Shown: positions 44,922 to 54,054 of the stretch, in pieces | How the letters are laid out: every line of letters starts with the position of its first letter | How positions within the stretch are numbered: the stretch's first letter is position 1 | Origin: Peptococcaceae bacterium UBA5767 | GTDB lineage: Bacteria; Bacillota; TC1; UBA5767 | DNA: 64,000 nucleotides | Assembly: GCA_002418765.1 (NCBI GenBank) | Contig: DIET01000017.1 | Location: forward strand, 14,852-78,851 | Direction of reading: 5' to 3' | Program-made: the position numbers and the translations under genes | Notes under the pieces: generated by a model | Told to the model about the DNA's origin: nothing | Databases searched by the model: none | The model's input: only the letters and a program-made list of their open reading frames with translations

Positions 44922-45749
44922 ATGAGGAATAAATGGCGAATCATCGCATTCATCATCATTTGCGTGTGGCTTTGTTTGCCGGGGACCGTATTTGCAGAAG
45001 ATATCCCTGTTACGATGGATGTTAACGGTCAGGAAGTCGAAATGGACACATTAGGATTCATTGAAAATGGGAGAACCATGATGCCGATACGTTTTTTGAC
45101 CCAGGCGTTAGGGGTTGCTGATATTGAATGGGATCCAGATCAAAACATAGCTTTGGTACACCTTGCAGAGGACATGCTACTGACATTGGTGGCTGGTGAT
45201 AATAGAGCGTTGATCAATGAAGAAGAATTTCTTTTTTCCAGGGAAATCCCTGTAATCGATGGAAGGATGTTTGTTCCTATCTCAGAAATGAAAGCTTTAT
45301 TGGATTTTTCTATCGCATATCATGCGCGTGATGTTCATATTTCTATCGAAAAAGAAGGATTTCTATTGAATCCAAGCATGTATGCTGAGCCAAAGGACCG
45401 AGAGGAGTGGCTCTGGTTGGCCAGAATCGTAGAAGTTGAGGCCAGGGGCTTGCCTATGGAGAATAAAATTGCTGTGGCCAATGTGGTGCTCAACAGGGTT
45501 CGCGATATGAGGTTTCCCTCTACTGTCTTTGATGTGATTTTTGATGTGGATGTACACCAACAGTTTCCTCCTGCTCACAAAGTAGGGTTTAGTGAAATCT
45601 TGCCCAGTGATGATAGTTATCGTGGAGCCAAAGCCGCTTTGTATGGTGTAAATAATATTGACAATTGCTTGTTTTTCAATAATCGTCCGTTTGCAGGCTT
45701 GTCCGATAGGCTATACAAAGTTATGAATGGTGAGTATTTTTATTACTAA
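44922..45749 (+). CDS. Secreted cell-wall hydrolase, SleB/CwlJ type, with copper-amine-oxidase-like N-terminal domain
   Basis: 275 residues. Signal peptide to about residue 25 (F-A-E). Residues ~30-145 form the stalk-like Cu_amine_oxidN1 domain (G-R-T-M-M-P-I-R-F-L-T-Q-A-L-G, then a partial repeat G-R-M-F-V-P-I-S-E). Residues ~165-275 are Hydrolase_2 (W-L-A-R-I-V-E-V-E-A-R-G, I-A-V-A-N-V-V-L-N-R-V). SleB-type enzymes cleave spore cortex or wall peptidoglycan. Whether this one is sporulation-linked is not shown. Confidence 0.88.
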   Translation: MRNKWRIIAFIIICVWLCLPGTVFAEDIPVTMDVNGQEVEMDTLGFIENGRTMMPIRFLTQALGVADIEWDPDQNIALVHLAEDMLLTLVAGDNRALINEEEFLFSREIPVIDGRMFVPISEMKALLDFSIAYHARDVHISIEKEGFLLNPSMYAEPKDREEWLWLARIVEVEARGLPMENKIAVANVVLNRVRDMRFPSTVFDVIFDVDVHQQFPPAHKVGFSEILPSDDSYRGAKAALYGVNNIDNCLFFNNRPFAGLSDRLYKVMNGEYFYY

Positions 45750-45760
45750 CAATATAGTGG

Positions 45761-45789
45761 TTGCTTTTCCTGATATCATACCTTATAAT
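45761..45789 (+). promoter_or_regulatory. Sigma-A promoter of pyrBI
   Basis: TTGCTT (45761-45766), a 17-base spacer and TATAAT (45784-45789). Predicted start near 45796, giving a leader of about 105 bases with an attenuator. Confidence 0.75.
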
Positions 45790-45802
45790 TTTATTGAAGT
45801 TG

Positions 45803-45890
45803 CTTTAAGCTAGTACGAGATACTAGAAAGGATCTGTCAACAAGATGCGTCTGCATGCCTTTCTCGTGTTATCGGGGAAGGCATTTTTTT
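45803..45890 (+). promoter_or_regulatory. Pyrimidine attenuator upstream of pyrB, PyrR-like
   Basis: Terminator: ATGCCTTTCTCG (45855-45866) pairs with 45873-45884, then T7, ending just before the pyrB AAGGAGG. Anti-terminator: AGAAAGG (45825-45831) pairs perfectly with CCTTTCT (45858-45864). Anti-antiterminator: CTAGTA-CGAGA-TACTAG (45810-45826), preceded by TTTAA. The TTTAA...AGTxC.GAGA...AAGG order resembles the PyrR-binding loop of Bacillus pyr leaders. So pyrBI should be shut off by PyrR with UMP. Confidence 0.7.
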
Positions 45891-45901
45891 AAGGAGGTTT
45901 T

Positions 45902-46813
45902 ATGTTAAAAGGGAAACATCTCATTGAGCCATTCGATTTTAGCCTCGAGGAACTGGATATGATTTTTGATGTGGCCGATCAAATCATAGCGACACCAGAT
46001 CGATATCTGGATGTTTGCAAAGGGAAAATCTTGGCTACCTTGTTTTATGAACCGTCAACACGCACGAGATTTTCGTTTGAGGCTGCGATGTTACGCTTAG
46101 GAGGTCAAATCATTGGATTTGATGATCCCAATACATCTTCTACAGCCAAAGGAGAATCCTTATCTGATACCATTCGTACGATTGCCTGTTATGCTGATAT
46201 TTCTGTCATTCGTCATCCTAGAGAAGGGACAGCCAAACTGGCATCAAAATTCACCGATATGCCCATCATCAATGCAGGGGATGGTGGACACCAACATCCT
46301 ACCCAAACTCTTACAGATTTGTTAACCATTCGACAATACCATCGCGAAATAAAGAATTTGACGGTCGGTGTTTGTGGTGACCTCAAATTCGGAAGAACCA
46401 TTCACTCCCTGGTCAAAGCTTTGTCCAGATACCCGAATATCCATTTCAAAATGATTTCCCCTGAAGAATTGCAGATGCCCTCGTATATTCTAGATGAATT
46501 ATTACCAGGAAGTTACGAGATTACCAATCAATTGGAGACAGCCATTGGAGATGTTGATATACTTTATATGTCTCGTGTTCAGCGTGAACGATTTGTATCA
46601 GAAGATGAGTATGTTCGATTGAAGGATTTCTTCATTTTGGATAAGGAAAAGATGGAATTGGCGAAGAAAGACATGATTGTGATGCATCCTTTACCCAGAG
46701 TCAATGAAATTTCCAAAGAGATTGATGGTGATGCCAGATGTGTGTATTTTGAACAAGCTAAGTTTGGAATGTTTGTCAGGATGGCACTGATCATCAAGTT
46801 GTTGGGTTTGTAG
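45902..46813 (+). CDS. pyrB: Aspartate carbamoyltransferase catalytic subunit
   Basis: 303 residues. Carbamoyl-phosphate site F-Y-E-P-S-T-R-T-R-F-S-F-E, then D-G-G-H-Q-H-P-T-Q-T-L-T-D, and the aspartate site M-S-R-V-Q-R-E-R-F. Catalyses carbamoyl aspartate formation using CarB's product. AAGGAGG upstream; pyrI follows. Confidence 0.97.
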   Translation: MLKGKHLIEPFDFSLEELDMIFDVADQIIATPDRYLDVCKGKILATLFYEPSTRTRFSFEAAMLRLGGQIIGFDDPNTSSTAKGESLSDTIRTIACYADISVIRHPREGTAKLASKFTDMPIINAGDGGHQHPTQTLTDLLTIRQYHREIKNLTVGVCGDLKFGRTIHSLVKALSRYPNIHFKMISPEELQMPSYILDELLPGSYEITNQLETAIGDVDILYMSRVQRERFVSEDEYVRLKDFFILDKEKMELAKKDMIVMHPLPRVNEISKEIDGDARCVYFEQAKFGMFVRMALIIKLLGL

Positions 46814-46834
46814 ATGAAAGAGGGGAAGAATGAG

Positions 46835-47257
46835 ATGATTAATGTATCCAAATTAAAAAAAGGTGTGGTTATCGATCATATTGAAGCCAATAAAGGATAT
46901 AAAATTTTTAACCAATTGAAATTGGATGAAAGTCAAGATGTGGTGGTGCTGATGCGCAATGTGCCTTCATCCAAAATGGGAAAAAAAGATTTAATCAAGA
47001 TAGAAAATGATATTCATGTCGATTTAACCGTTTTGGGTTTGATAGATCCCAATGTGACAGTTAATATTGTTGAAAATGGTGAACGTGTAAAAAAAATCAA
47101 ATTATCTCTCCCCGAGAAAGTCAAGGGGATTCTTGAATGCAAAAATCCACGTTGTATCAGTAAAACAGAGCATATTGTTGACATCGAGTTTATTCTCATC
47201 GATGCAGAAAAGAAATTGTATCGTTGCGAGTATTGTGATGCCAGGACCTCATTGTAG
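46835..47257 (+). CDS. pyrI: Aspartate carbamoyltransferase regulatory subunit
   Basis: 140 residues from ATG 46835, preferred over the ATG abutting the pyrB stop because it has a GAGGGGA site and matches the usual N-terminus. Effector domain, then a four-cysteine zinc site C-x4-C (C-K-N-P-R-C) and C-x2-C (C-E-Y-C). It binds nucleotides and gives allosteric control of PyrB. Confidence 0.95.
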   Translation: MINVSKLKKGVVIDHIEANKGYKIFNQLKLDESQDVVVLMRNVPSSKMGKKDLIKIENDIHVDLTVLGLIDPNVTVNIVENGERVKKIKLSLPEKVKGILECKNPRCISKTEHIVDIEFILIDAEKKLYRCEYCDARTSL

Positions 47258-47274
47258 TCTCGTAGCGTGATAAT

Positions 47275-47781
47275 ATGATCAAATTTGATGTTAGCACACA
47301 ACGATTGGGCCTTCAAAGAGTGACCAACCAACATTGGGATGAATTGAAGCGTATTTTACAGGACGAAGAATTGATGCATTTTTCTGTAAAAGGGGTAAAG
47401 ACCGATCAGGAAGTATTGCATTATATCAAACAAAGTCAATCAGATGAGGAAGAGGGGGATGGTCAGTATACACTGTATTCTCTAGAAACGGGAGAGTTTA
47501 TTGGTATTGCTGGGTATTTTTCTTTTCTTTATGAAGAGGCAAAAGAGCTGGAAATCAATTACCGAATTTTAAGATCGCACTGGAGACGAGGATATGCTAC
47601 AGAAGTGGCCATTTTTCTGGCTGATCAGGCTTTTGAGAGATTAGGAAAGCAGCGCGTATTTGCCATAGTGGATCAAAGAAATTTGGCTTCGAAACGAGTT
47701 CTTGAAAAAGCCGGATTTGAATGTGAAGGGAAATTTCAGTATCACGGAAGGGCTACTTTCTTGTATCAGAAGAAGTTGTAA
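47275..47781 (+). CDS. GNAT-family N-acetyltransferase (RimJ/RimL-like)
   Basis: 168 residues. Starts R-L-G-L-Q-R-V-T, acetyl-CoA loop R-S-H-W-R-R-G-Y-A-T-E-V (a variant of R-x2-G-x-[GA]), and the late N-L-A-S-K-R-V-L-E-K-A-G-F-E motif. RimJ/L-like enzymes acetylate protein N-termini, but many relatives act on small molecules. It lies 17 bases after pyrI, with no evident terminator between. Confidence 0.85.
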   Translation: MIKFDVSTQRLGLQRVTNQHWDELKRILQDEELMHFSVKGVKTDQEVLHYIKQSQSDEEEGDGQYTLYSLETGEFIGIAGYFSFLYEEAKELEINYRILRSHWRRGYATEVAIFLADQAFERLGKQRVFAIVDQRNLASKRVLEKAGFECEGKFQYHGRATFLYQKKL

Positions 47782-47898
47782 ACCCATAATTTTTTTTTGG
47801 CCATGAACAGGTTGCAGTGAAGAATTGGGTATTTTTTTGGGCATTTACCGGAAAAAAATAATATTTGATTAATTATTTCATGATTTTGTTAAATGCTA

Positions 47899-47927
47899 TT
47901 GAAAATACTTGCAACTAGTTATATAGT
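47899..47927 (+). promoter_or_regulatory. Sigma-A promoter of the PLP-enzyme gene
   Basis: TTGAAA (47899-47904), a 17-base spacer and TATAGT (47922-47927), 45 bases before the start codon. Confidence 0.65.
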
Positions 47928-47971
47928 ACATTTAGTATATTTGTAGAAACAAATCACAGGAGGAAATAAGA

Positions 47972-49459
47972 ATGTACGAATTAATTGATTTGACGATGAA
48001 CGAGGAAACTTTAAAAAAGACCGTTCAGCGTGCCAAAGAAAGAAACATTGCTATTCCCACATTTGCAGAGATGAAAAACCCCAATCTTTTGCCTGACAAT
48101 GTTAAAGAAAAACTGAGTCAGACTGGTTTGTGGGACCTGGATCCAATCAATCTCTTCAGAGTGACTTGGAAAAATGAAGCCAAGGCTGATGGTGGTGGAT
48201 TTGTGGATGTACCCAATTATATTGAGTTTCCCAAAGAAATCACTGGTGTTGATGCAAAAATTATTGGTATGGTTGGAAAGTTTTTCCCGACCGGCTCGCA
48301 CAAAGTAGGTCCATCCGTTGGATGTTTGGTGCCCAGATTGGTTACCGGACAGTTTGATCCTACTTATCATCAAGCTGTATGGCCTTCAACTGGTAACTAT
48401 TGCCGTGGCGGGGCTTTTGATGCGAATTTACTTGCTTGTGAGTCAATTGCAATTTTGCCTGAGGAAATGAGCGAAGAGCGTTTCAATTGGCTTAAAGAGG
48501 TGGCTGGAGAAGTCATTGCCACACCAGGATCTGAGAGTAACGTAAAAGAGATTTATGACAAAACTTGGGAATTGATAGAAACTCGTCATAATGTTATGGT
48601 TTTCAATCAGTTCTCAGAGTTTGGTAACAGCCTGTGGCATTATGAAGTAACTGGCGATGGCATGAAATGCATGATTGATGATTCTCTGCAGGATGGGGAA
48701 AAACTATTCGGGTCTGTCTTCACTTCTGGTTCTGCTGGAACCACTCATGCAGGAGAATATCTGAAGCTGCAGTATCCAGGATCTAAGTTAGCCGTAGGAG
48801 AAGCATTGCAATGCCCAACCTTGCTGAACAATGGTTTTGGTGCACACAGAATTGAAGGAATTGGTGATAAACATATTCCTTGGATTCACAATGTGAAGAA
48901 TACAGATATGGTGATTGCTATCGATGATGAGATTACATTGGGCATGATGAGACTTTTCAATGAGCCAGCAGGTCATGAATACCTGAAATCATTGGGATTG
49001 AGCTCTGAGTTGGTTGAAAAACTACCTTGGCTTGGCATTTCCAGTGCAGCCAACTTGGCCATGGCTATCAAAATGGCGAAATACTATGAACTGACTGACA
49101 AGGATGTCATTGCTACTGTATTAACAGACTCTGCTGAAATGTATATTTCCAGACTTAAAGAAATGAAAGATGCCAGAAACGGGAAATATGAAGTTCAGGA
49201 CGCTGCTGTTGATCACCAACGTTATATTCTGGGCATGCAGGTTGATGCATTGGAAGAACTGACTTATGTAACTAAGAAGCGAATTCATAACTTGAAATAC
49301 TATACTTGGATTGAGCAACAAGAAAGAGATGTAGAAGAGTTGAATGCACAATGGTATAATGCCGAAGAGTATTGGGGCCAAATCCCAACTTATGCAGAAA
49401 AGATTGATAAGCTTATTGTGAAGTTCAACGAGATGACTGGAGTCATTGAACAGATCTAA
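47972..49459 (+). CDS. Fold-type II PLP-dependent enzyme of unknown substrate (~495 residues)
   Basis: AGGAGG upstream. The PLP lysine is probably in F-P-T-G-S-H-K-V-G-P-S. Nearby W-P-S-T-G-N-Y-C-R-G-G binds the cofactor ring, and S-G-S-A-G-T-T-H-A-G-E probably holds the phosphate. This looks like the cysteine-synthase/threonine-dehydratase superfamily, with an extra C-terminal ~100-residue helical part (T-K-K-R-I-H-N-L-K-Y-Y-T-W-I-E-Q-Q). I know similar 'pyridoxal-phosphate-dependent' proteins in Clostridia, but no assigned reaction. Own promoter and terminator suggest a single-gene unit. Confidence 0.75.
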   Translation: MYELIDLTMNEETLKKTVQRAKERNIAIPTFAEMKNPNLLPDNVKEKLSQTGLWDLDPINLFRVTWKNEAKADGGGFVDVPNYIEFPKEITGVDAKIIGMVGKFFPTGSHKVGPSVGCLVPRLVTGQFDPTYHQAVWPSTGNYCRGGAFDANLLACESIAILPEEMSEERFNWLKEVAGEVIATPGSESNVKEIYDKTWELIETRHNVMVFNQFSEFGNSLWHYEVTGDGMKCMIDDSLQDGEKLFGSVFTSGSAGTTHAGEYLKLQYPGSKLAVGEALQCPTLLNNGFGAHRIEGIGDKHIPWIHNVKNTDMVIAIDDEITLGMMRLFNEPAGHEYLKSLGLSSELVEKLPWLGISSAANLAMAIKMAKYYELTDKDVIATVLTDSAEMYISRLKEMKDARNGKYEVQDAAVDHQRYILGMQVDALEELTYVTKKRIHNLKYYTWIEQQERDVEELNAQWYNAEEYWGQIPTYAEKIDKLIVKFNEMTGVIEQI

Positions 49460-49485
49460 ATATATGATACATAATACATAAAAAT

Positions 49486-49522
49486 AAGGCCTGCCGATTT
49501 AGTATCGGCAGGCCTTTTTTTT
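49486..49522 (+). terminator. Terminator of the PLP-enzyme gene
   Basis: AAGGCCTGCCGAT-TTAGT-ATCGGCAGGCCTT, a 13-bp perfect stem followed by a T8 run. Confidence 0.95.
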
Positions 49523-49572
49523 ATGACGGTAGATTATGATCTTCTTGGTGAGTGATTCACAGAGAGTAATGC

Positions 49573-51186
49573 TCAGCCATTGGCAAGCTCCATATGAACT
49601 CGTTTTCCTTTGATTTTCTTTCCATGCATGAGTTTGAGAACATTTTTAGTACAGCTTTTGTTTATATCTACAAAAGAAAATGCATTCATGACACTGATAT
49701 TCCCAACTGAATCCTTGGGCAAATGACATTCTTTACTGATGCTACTGGCAATATCCTTGGCTAGCACATTGTCTTTTTTCCCAACATTAATGAACAAACG
49801 AGTGGCATTTTTATTTACTTGTCTGGGATTGCCCCCGAACTTATTTTTGCTATGCGCTACTTGAGAGCTGGAATTTACATTGATGTCATTTTGGGTTGTA
49901 GCGGCATCGATACTGAAATTTCTCTTTAGTAAACTGGCACAGAGATCCTCGAGTGAAAACATTTGTGCCAAATCTCGAACCATAGATGTATAATCTTCTA
50001 AATTTTCTTCCTCTATAGAGGCTTTGAGTTCCTCAAGTAGATTTTGAATCTTGGATTGATGTACTTCTTTATTGGTGGGAATGGAGATTCGCTCAACACC
50101 TTTGTTGGTATAACGCATGATATCGTCTAAATTGCGTTTTTCTTTTTTGGTAATCAAGGTGATGGAACGCCCTTTTTGTCCAGCTCTTCCACTTCGCCCA
50201 ATCCGGTGGACATAATATTCCTCTTTGTCTGGCATATCGTAGTTTATGATTAAATCTACATCTTTGATATCCAAGCCTCTGGCTGCTACATCGGTGGCCA
50301 CGAGGATACTAACTTTTCCATCGTTAAACATTTTTAATACACCCATACGCTGTTCTTGTTTAAGATCACCATGAATTTTTTCAGCAAAAATTCCTTGTGA
50401 TATCAAATGTTCGTTGATTTTGTCTACGGTGCTTTTCATATTGCAGAATACGATACATCGTTCGGGGTTATTGATTGCCAGCAGGCGAAGCAATGCCTCG
50501 AATTTGTGCACACTGCTGGTCTCACAGAATTCTTGGGTGATGGTATCAGCAGTCATTTCGGAAGATTCTACTTTGATAAAAGCAGGATCCTTCTGATATT
50601 TTTTTGTTAGTGCGAGAATGGGTTTGGGCATAGTCGCTGAAAACAAAATGGTCTGTCTCTCTTCAGGAATTAATGTGAGAATTTGTTCGATGTCTTCGCG
50701 AAAACCCATATTCAGCATCTCATCAGCTTCATCGAGGACAACCGTATGAATCCAGTCGGTTTTGATGGTGTGCCGGCGTTCAATATGGTCGATCGTTCTC
50801 CCTGGTGTGCCAATGATGATTTGGGCACCTTTTTTTAGACTACTGATTTGTCTGTTGATGGGTTCACCCCCATAAACAGCTACGATGCGAATATTTTGTT
50901 TGTATTTGGCCAAACGCTTAAATTCACTGCTTACCTGTACAGCTAGCTCCCGGGTAGGACACAATACCAAAGCCTGGGGCTTTTTGTTGTCAGGATCAAT
51001 TTTTTCTAGAATAGGGATGGCGAAAGCAGCTGTCTTCCCTGTTCCAGTATGGGATTGACCAATGAGATCGATTCCATCCAATAACAAAGGGATGGTTTGC
51101 CTCTGAATATCTGTCAATTCTACAATTCCCATGTCTGCTACGGCATTTTGTGTTTCAAGGGAAACACGTAATTCATTCATTTTCAT
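49573..51186 (-). CDS. DEAD-box ATP-dependent RNA helicase (DbpA/CshA-like)
   Basis: 537 residues from ATG 51186. Q motif L-T-D-I-Q-R-Q-T-I-P, motif I T-G-T-G-K-T-A-A-F, Ia P-T-R-E-L-A, II D-E-A-D, III S-A-T, and VI H-R-I-G-R-S-G-R-A-G. The C-terminal ~75 residues (T-R-L-F-I-N-V-G-K-K-D...K-I-K-G-K-R-V-H-M-E-L) are a DbpA-type RNA-binding domain, which in E. coli recognises 23S hairpin 92. Likely in ribosome assembly. Confidence 0.93.
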   Translation of the reverse strand: MKMNELRVSLETQNAVADMGIVELTDIQRQTIPLLLDGIDLIGQSHTGTGKTAAFAIPILEKIDPDNKKPQALVLCPTRELAVQVSSEFKRLAKYKQNIRIVAVYGGEPINRQISSLKKGAQIIIGTPGRTIDHIERRHTIKTDWIHTVVLDEADEMLNMGFREDIEQILTLIPEERQTILFSATMPKPILALTKKYQKDPAFIKVESSEMTADTITQEFCETSSVHKFEALLRLLAINNPERCIVFCNMKSTVDKINEHLISQGIFAEKIHGDLKQEQRMGVLKMFNDGKVSILVATDVAARGLDIKDVDLIINYDMPDKEEYYVHRIGRSGRAGQKGRSITLITKKEKRNLDDIMRYTNKGVERISIPTNKEVHQSKIQNLLEELKASIEEENLEDYTSMVRDLAQMFSLEDLCASLLKRNFSIDAATTQNDINVNSSSQVAHSKNKFGGNPRQVNKNATRLFINVGKKDNVLAKDIASSISKECHLPKDSVGNISVMNAFSFVDINKSCTKNVLKLMHGKKIKGKRVHMELANG

Positions 51187-51313
51187 GCTATCCAACTTTC
51201 TCGTTTACTATTAATTCATAACAATTCATTTTATATGAGGTTGACTAAGATAGCAAGAAAAATCAGAATAACCAGTGAAATATGATGCTTCTTGCACTTT
51301 TTAAAAAGATAGT

Positions 51314-52636
51314 TTAGTCGACCCAGATGCTTTTTTGTGTGAAATCCAGATGCAGTTGATATCCGAAGTATTCAGCTACTTCTCGCAGAGGGATACCTTT
51401 GATTGTAACGGTTTGGTCATAAAACGTACGAGGTTTGGTTTGCCTGATGATGTGAGCGGGTATGCTTCTATCCCCATCTGTTAACGTAATCCAGGTTGAA
51501 TCTTGGGTTTCAATGTGAAGCCCAAGGTTATTTACAAAAAAGTCTTGGTCTACATACAATTTCCCATCCAGCAAGAAATATCGATAGTTGAAACTGAGGG
51601 TCTCTTTAAATGTTTCTGCTGTCTCTTGAATAGTATTCAAGTAGTGGTCATCCAGTATAATTTCTCGATATGCATGCAAGACGTCTGAATTTGTAGTGAG
51701 GGCATAGTTATTGATGCGGCGTTCCTCATAAACATCATTTAACGCATCCACATTGTTTACATTGAAATAAGTGATGGCCTTTACTCGAGGATATCGAAAG
51801 GGGAGCTGAGTGTAGAGTCTATTGATTTTTGCGATAGCAAAGGCGCTGTGATGCTGATTATCTGTGGTGGTATAGTTAGAAGCCCCATATTCCGAAATAT
51901 GAATGGGTTTTCTAGAAGAAAACATATCGTATACATAATCAAGAAGCCGCAGAGGATCTTCCCCATCAGATTTGTGGTGAATATCATCGTTGTGATACAG
52001 TACGTTGTATATATTAACTCCGACCCAGTCAACATATTCGTCACCGGGATAGTATTGGGCTATCGAGTATTCCGGGAATGTGAAGACACTCCAAAGCATG
52101 ATCGCATTGGGAGCTATTTCTTCCAAGATGTCGTGAACCATGCGCCAGGTCTCAATGTATTGGTCAGGATCACCAGAATAGGCCGCCCATGTACCATTCA
52201 TTTCACTGGCAAAGCGAATAAACACAGGTGTTTTCGTATCACGGATAGCTTTGGCAAAGTTATGTAAATACTGATCATCTTTTACTTGTTGTAAACCATG
52301 ATTGGGCTCCCAAGCAATATGTGGTATGCCCCCTTTGTTTATGACATCATCAACCCAGTCTTGAGGAAAAGGTCTCCCATAACCAACGTATTTGAAGTAT
52401 GTAACGTGATCTTTTCCCACCATTTCATTGAACACTTGCATGTCATTGTTGATGCTGATTTCCTGAAGCACATAAGCACCTAAGTAGGCTCCGGATACAG
52501 GTTCGTTTTTGGCAGGTTGGTAGTGGTTGTTAAAGTTATATAGTGTCCAATGGTCATCAAAAGCCAATGCATTTTGAGCAAATATGAATGTCAATAGTAA
52601 GAGCGTCAGTGCAATCCATATAATCAAGCGTTTCAT
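51314..52636 (-). CDS. Secreted glycoside hydrolase family 26-like protein with copper-amine-oxidase-like domain
   Basis: 440 residues. Signal peptide (T-F-I-F-A-Q-N-A-L-A). The TIM-barrel part ~30-320 has the probable acid/base Glu in R-F-A-S-E-M-N-G and the nucleophile Glu in H-I-S-E-Y-G, as in GH26 (mannanases, lichenases). A C-terminal ~100-residue stalk-like domain follows, ending in K-S-I-W-V-D. Substrate not readable; wall or exopolysaccharide is possible. Single gene. Confidence 0.82.
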   Translation of the reverse strand: MKRLIIWIALTLLLLTFIFAQNALAFDDHWTLYNFNNHYQPAKNEPVSGAYLGAYVLQEISINNDMQVFNEMVGKDHVTYFKYVGYGRPFPQDWVDDVINKGGIPHIAWEPNHGLQQVKDDQYLHNFAKAIRDTKTPVFIRFASEMNGTWAAYSGDPDQYIETWRMVHDILEEIAPNAIMLWSVFTFPEYSIAQYYPGDEYVDWVGVNIYNVLYHNDDIHHKSDGEDPLRLLDYVYDMFSSRKPIHISEYGASNYTTTDNQHHSAFAIAKINRLYTQLPFRYPRVKAITYFNVNNVDALNDVYEERRINNYALTTNSDVLHAYREIILDDHYLNTIQETAETFKETLSFNYRYFLLDGKLYVDQDFFVNNLGLHIETQDSTWITLTDGDRSIPAHIIRQTKPRTFYDQTVTIKGIPLREVAEYFGYQLHLDFTQKSIWVD

Positions 52637-52980
52637 AGGCGTCCTTTCAGCATTTTACCTTCAATATACCATACAATATGAAATGCGATAAGAGAAGTTC
52701 GTTGCAAGAAGTACTTGTTTAATTGCCAAGATAGCATGGCAATGTGTGTCAATATTGGCGTGAGAGGGATGAGTTATATCCAAAACATCCTGATCCTGCT
52801 GTTTGGTTGTACAATTTACAATTATTGCTTTTGTTAATGATTTTTGGGTGGAGTATGTTGCTAGCAGTCTCAGTTTTTACAGTGTTATGGTTTGTTGGAG
52901 GTTTTTAAGAGAGGTGTGATTGTGTTATACTAAGTATATCAAAGAAGTATCCCTGTAGTAATTATGGAAGGAGAGATTTG
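52637..52980. other. Intergenic region between GH26 and KamA genes
   Basis: 344 bases holding both divergent promoters. It has a perfect ATTGCCA/TGGCAAT inverted repeat (52722-52743) and a TATACT -10-like box at 52926-52931 before the KamA gene. Two tiny hydrophobic ORFs here lack ribosome sites and are not called. Confidence 0.35.
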
Positions 52981-54054
52981 ATGGCGGAAAAAATTTATAG
53001 ACTGGCTGAGTCGATCGGTGATAAATTACGCTTATCGGAGGAGGAAATATCCCAGATTAGACAGGTTGTTAAGCGTTATCCCATGGTTGTACCAGAACAT
53101 TATTTGTCCCTAATTGATCCAGATGACCCTCAAGATCCTATTAAAAAAATGTGCATACCCAGTCTGGAAGAGTTGGCTTTAGGTGGGTTGGAGGATACCA
53201 GTGGTGAGACAAATAATACCATTTCGTCCGGTGTACAGCATAAATATAGGCCAACGGTTCTTTTTTTGTCGACAAATACATGCATGATGTATTGTCGATA
53301 TTGTTTTCGGAAACGTATGGTAGGTTTGACAGAGAAACAGATGATTCAAGGATTCGGAGAACTAGAGCAATATGTAAGAGAACATAAAGAGATCAACAAT
53401 GTGCTCATCAGTGGTGGTGATCCCTTAACAATCAAGGCATCTGTATTGGCTAGTTTATTAGAGCGGTTGAGTTCCATCGATCATCTTGACTTTGTTCGCA
53501 TAGGGTCTCGAGTTCCTGTGGTGGCACCCAACCGGATATTGCAAAACCAACAGCTTTTGGATGTTTTAAAAGAGTATTCTCAAAAGAAAACGATATATTT
53601 GGTTACGCACATTAACCATCCCAAAGAATTAAGCCCTGAAACGCTAACCTGTCTTGAGCGGATACGATCATTGGATATACTGATCAGTAATCAGTCTGTC
53701 TTACTTCGAGGAATCAATGATGATGTGGATACACTGGTAGCACTGATGAGAAGACTTAATCAGGAAAAAATAATACCTTATTATTTATTTCAGTGCCGGC
53801 CGGTGAAAGGGGCAAAAGGGCATTTTCAAGTTCCGTTGGTAAAGGGATCCAAGCTTGTGGAAGAGGCTAAGCATCAGTTAAACGGGCATGAGAAAAGGTT
53901 TCGCTATTGTATGTCACATGTGAGTGGAAAGATTGAGATTTTGGGCAGTATGGAAGACGGCAATATGGTGTTTAAGTATCATGAGGCTAAGGAGGATGCG
54001 GACCTAGGAAGGATTTTTGTTCAGACTGTTAAGGATGATCAAGGATGGTTATAA
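52981..54054 (+). CDS. KamA-family radical SAM protein (lysine 2,3-aminomutase-like)
   Basis: 357 residues from ATG 52981 (GGAGAG upstream), shorter than classical KamA (~415). Radical SAM cluster is Cys101-x3-Cys105-x2-Cys108 in C-M-M-Y-C-R-Y-C. I-S-G-G-D-P-L and Q-C-R-P-V-K-G-A-K-G-H-F match the family, and Lys in S-G-K-I-E-I-L is the likely PLP lysine. It could be a lysine, EF-P-lysine or other amino acid aminomutase. No epm genes are near. Confidence 0.82.
   Translation: MAEKIYRLAESIGDKLRLSEEEISQIRQVVKRYPMVVPEHYLSLIDPDDPQDPIKKMCIPSLEELALGGLEDTSGETNNTISSGVQHKYRPTVLFLSTNTCMMYCRYCFRKRMVGLTEKQMIQGFGELEQYVREHKEINNVLISGGDPLTIKASVLASLLERLSSIDHLDFVRIGSRVPVVAPNRILQNQQLLDVLKEYSQKKTIYLVTHINHPKELSPETLTCLERIRSLDILISNQSVLLRGINDDVDTLVALMRRLNQEKIIPYYLFQCRPVKGAKGHFQVPLVKGSKLVEEAKHQLNGHEKRFRYCMSHVSGKIEILGSMEDGNMVFKYHEAKEDADLGRIFVQTVKDDQGWL

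Noticed and set aside
52770..52908. Two tiny hydrophobic ORFs (22 and 23 codons) upstream of the KamA gene
   Set aside because: No proper ribosome site for either. They could be remnants, but there is no support for expression.
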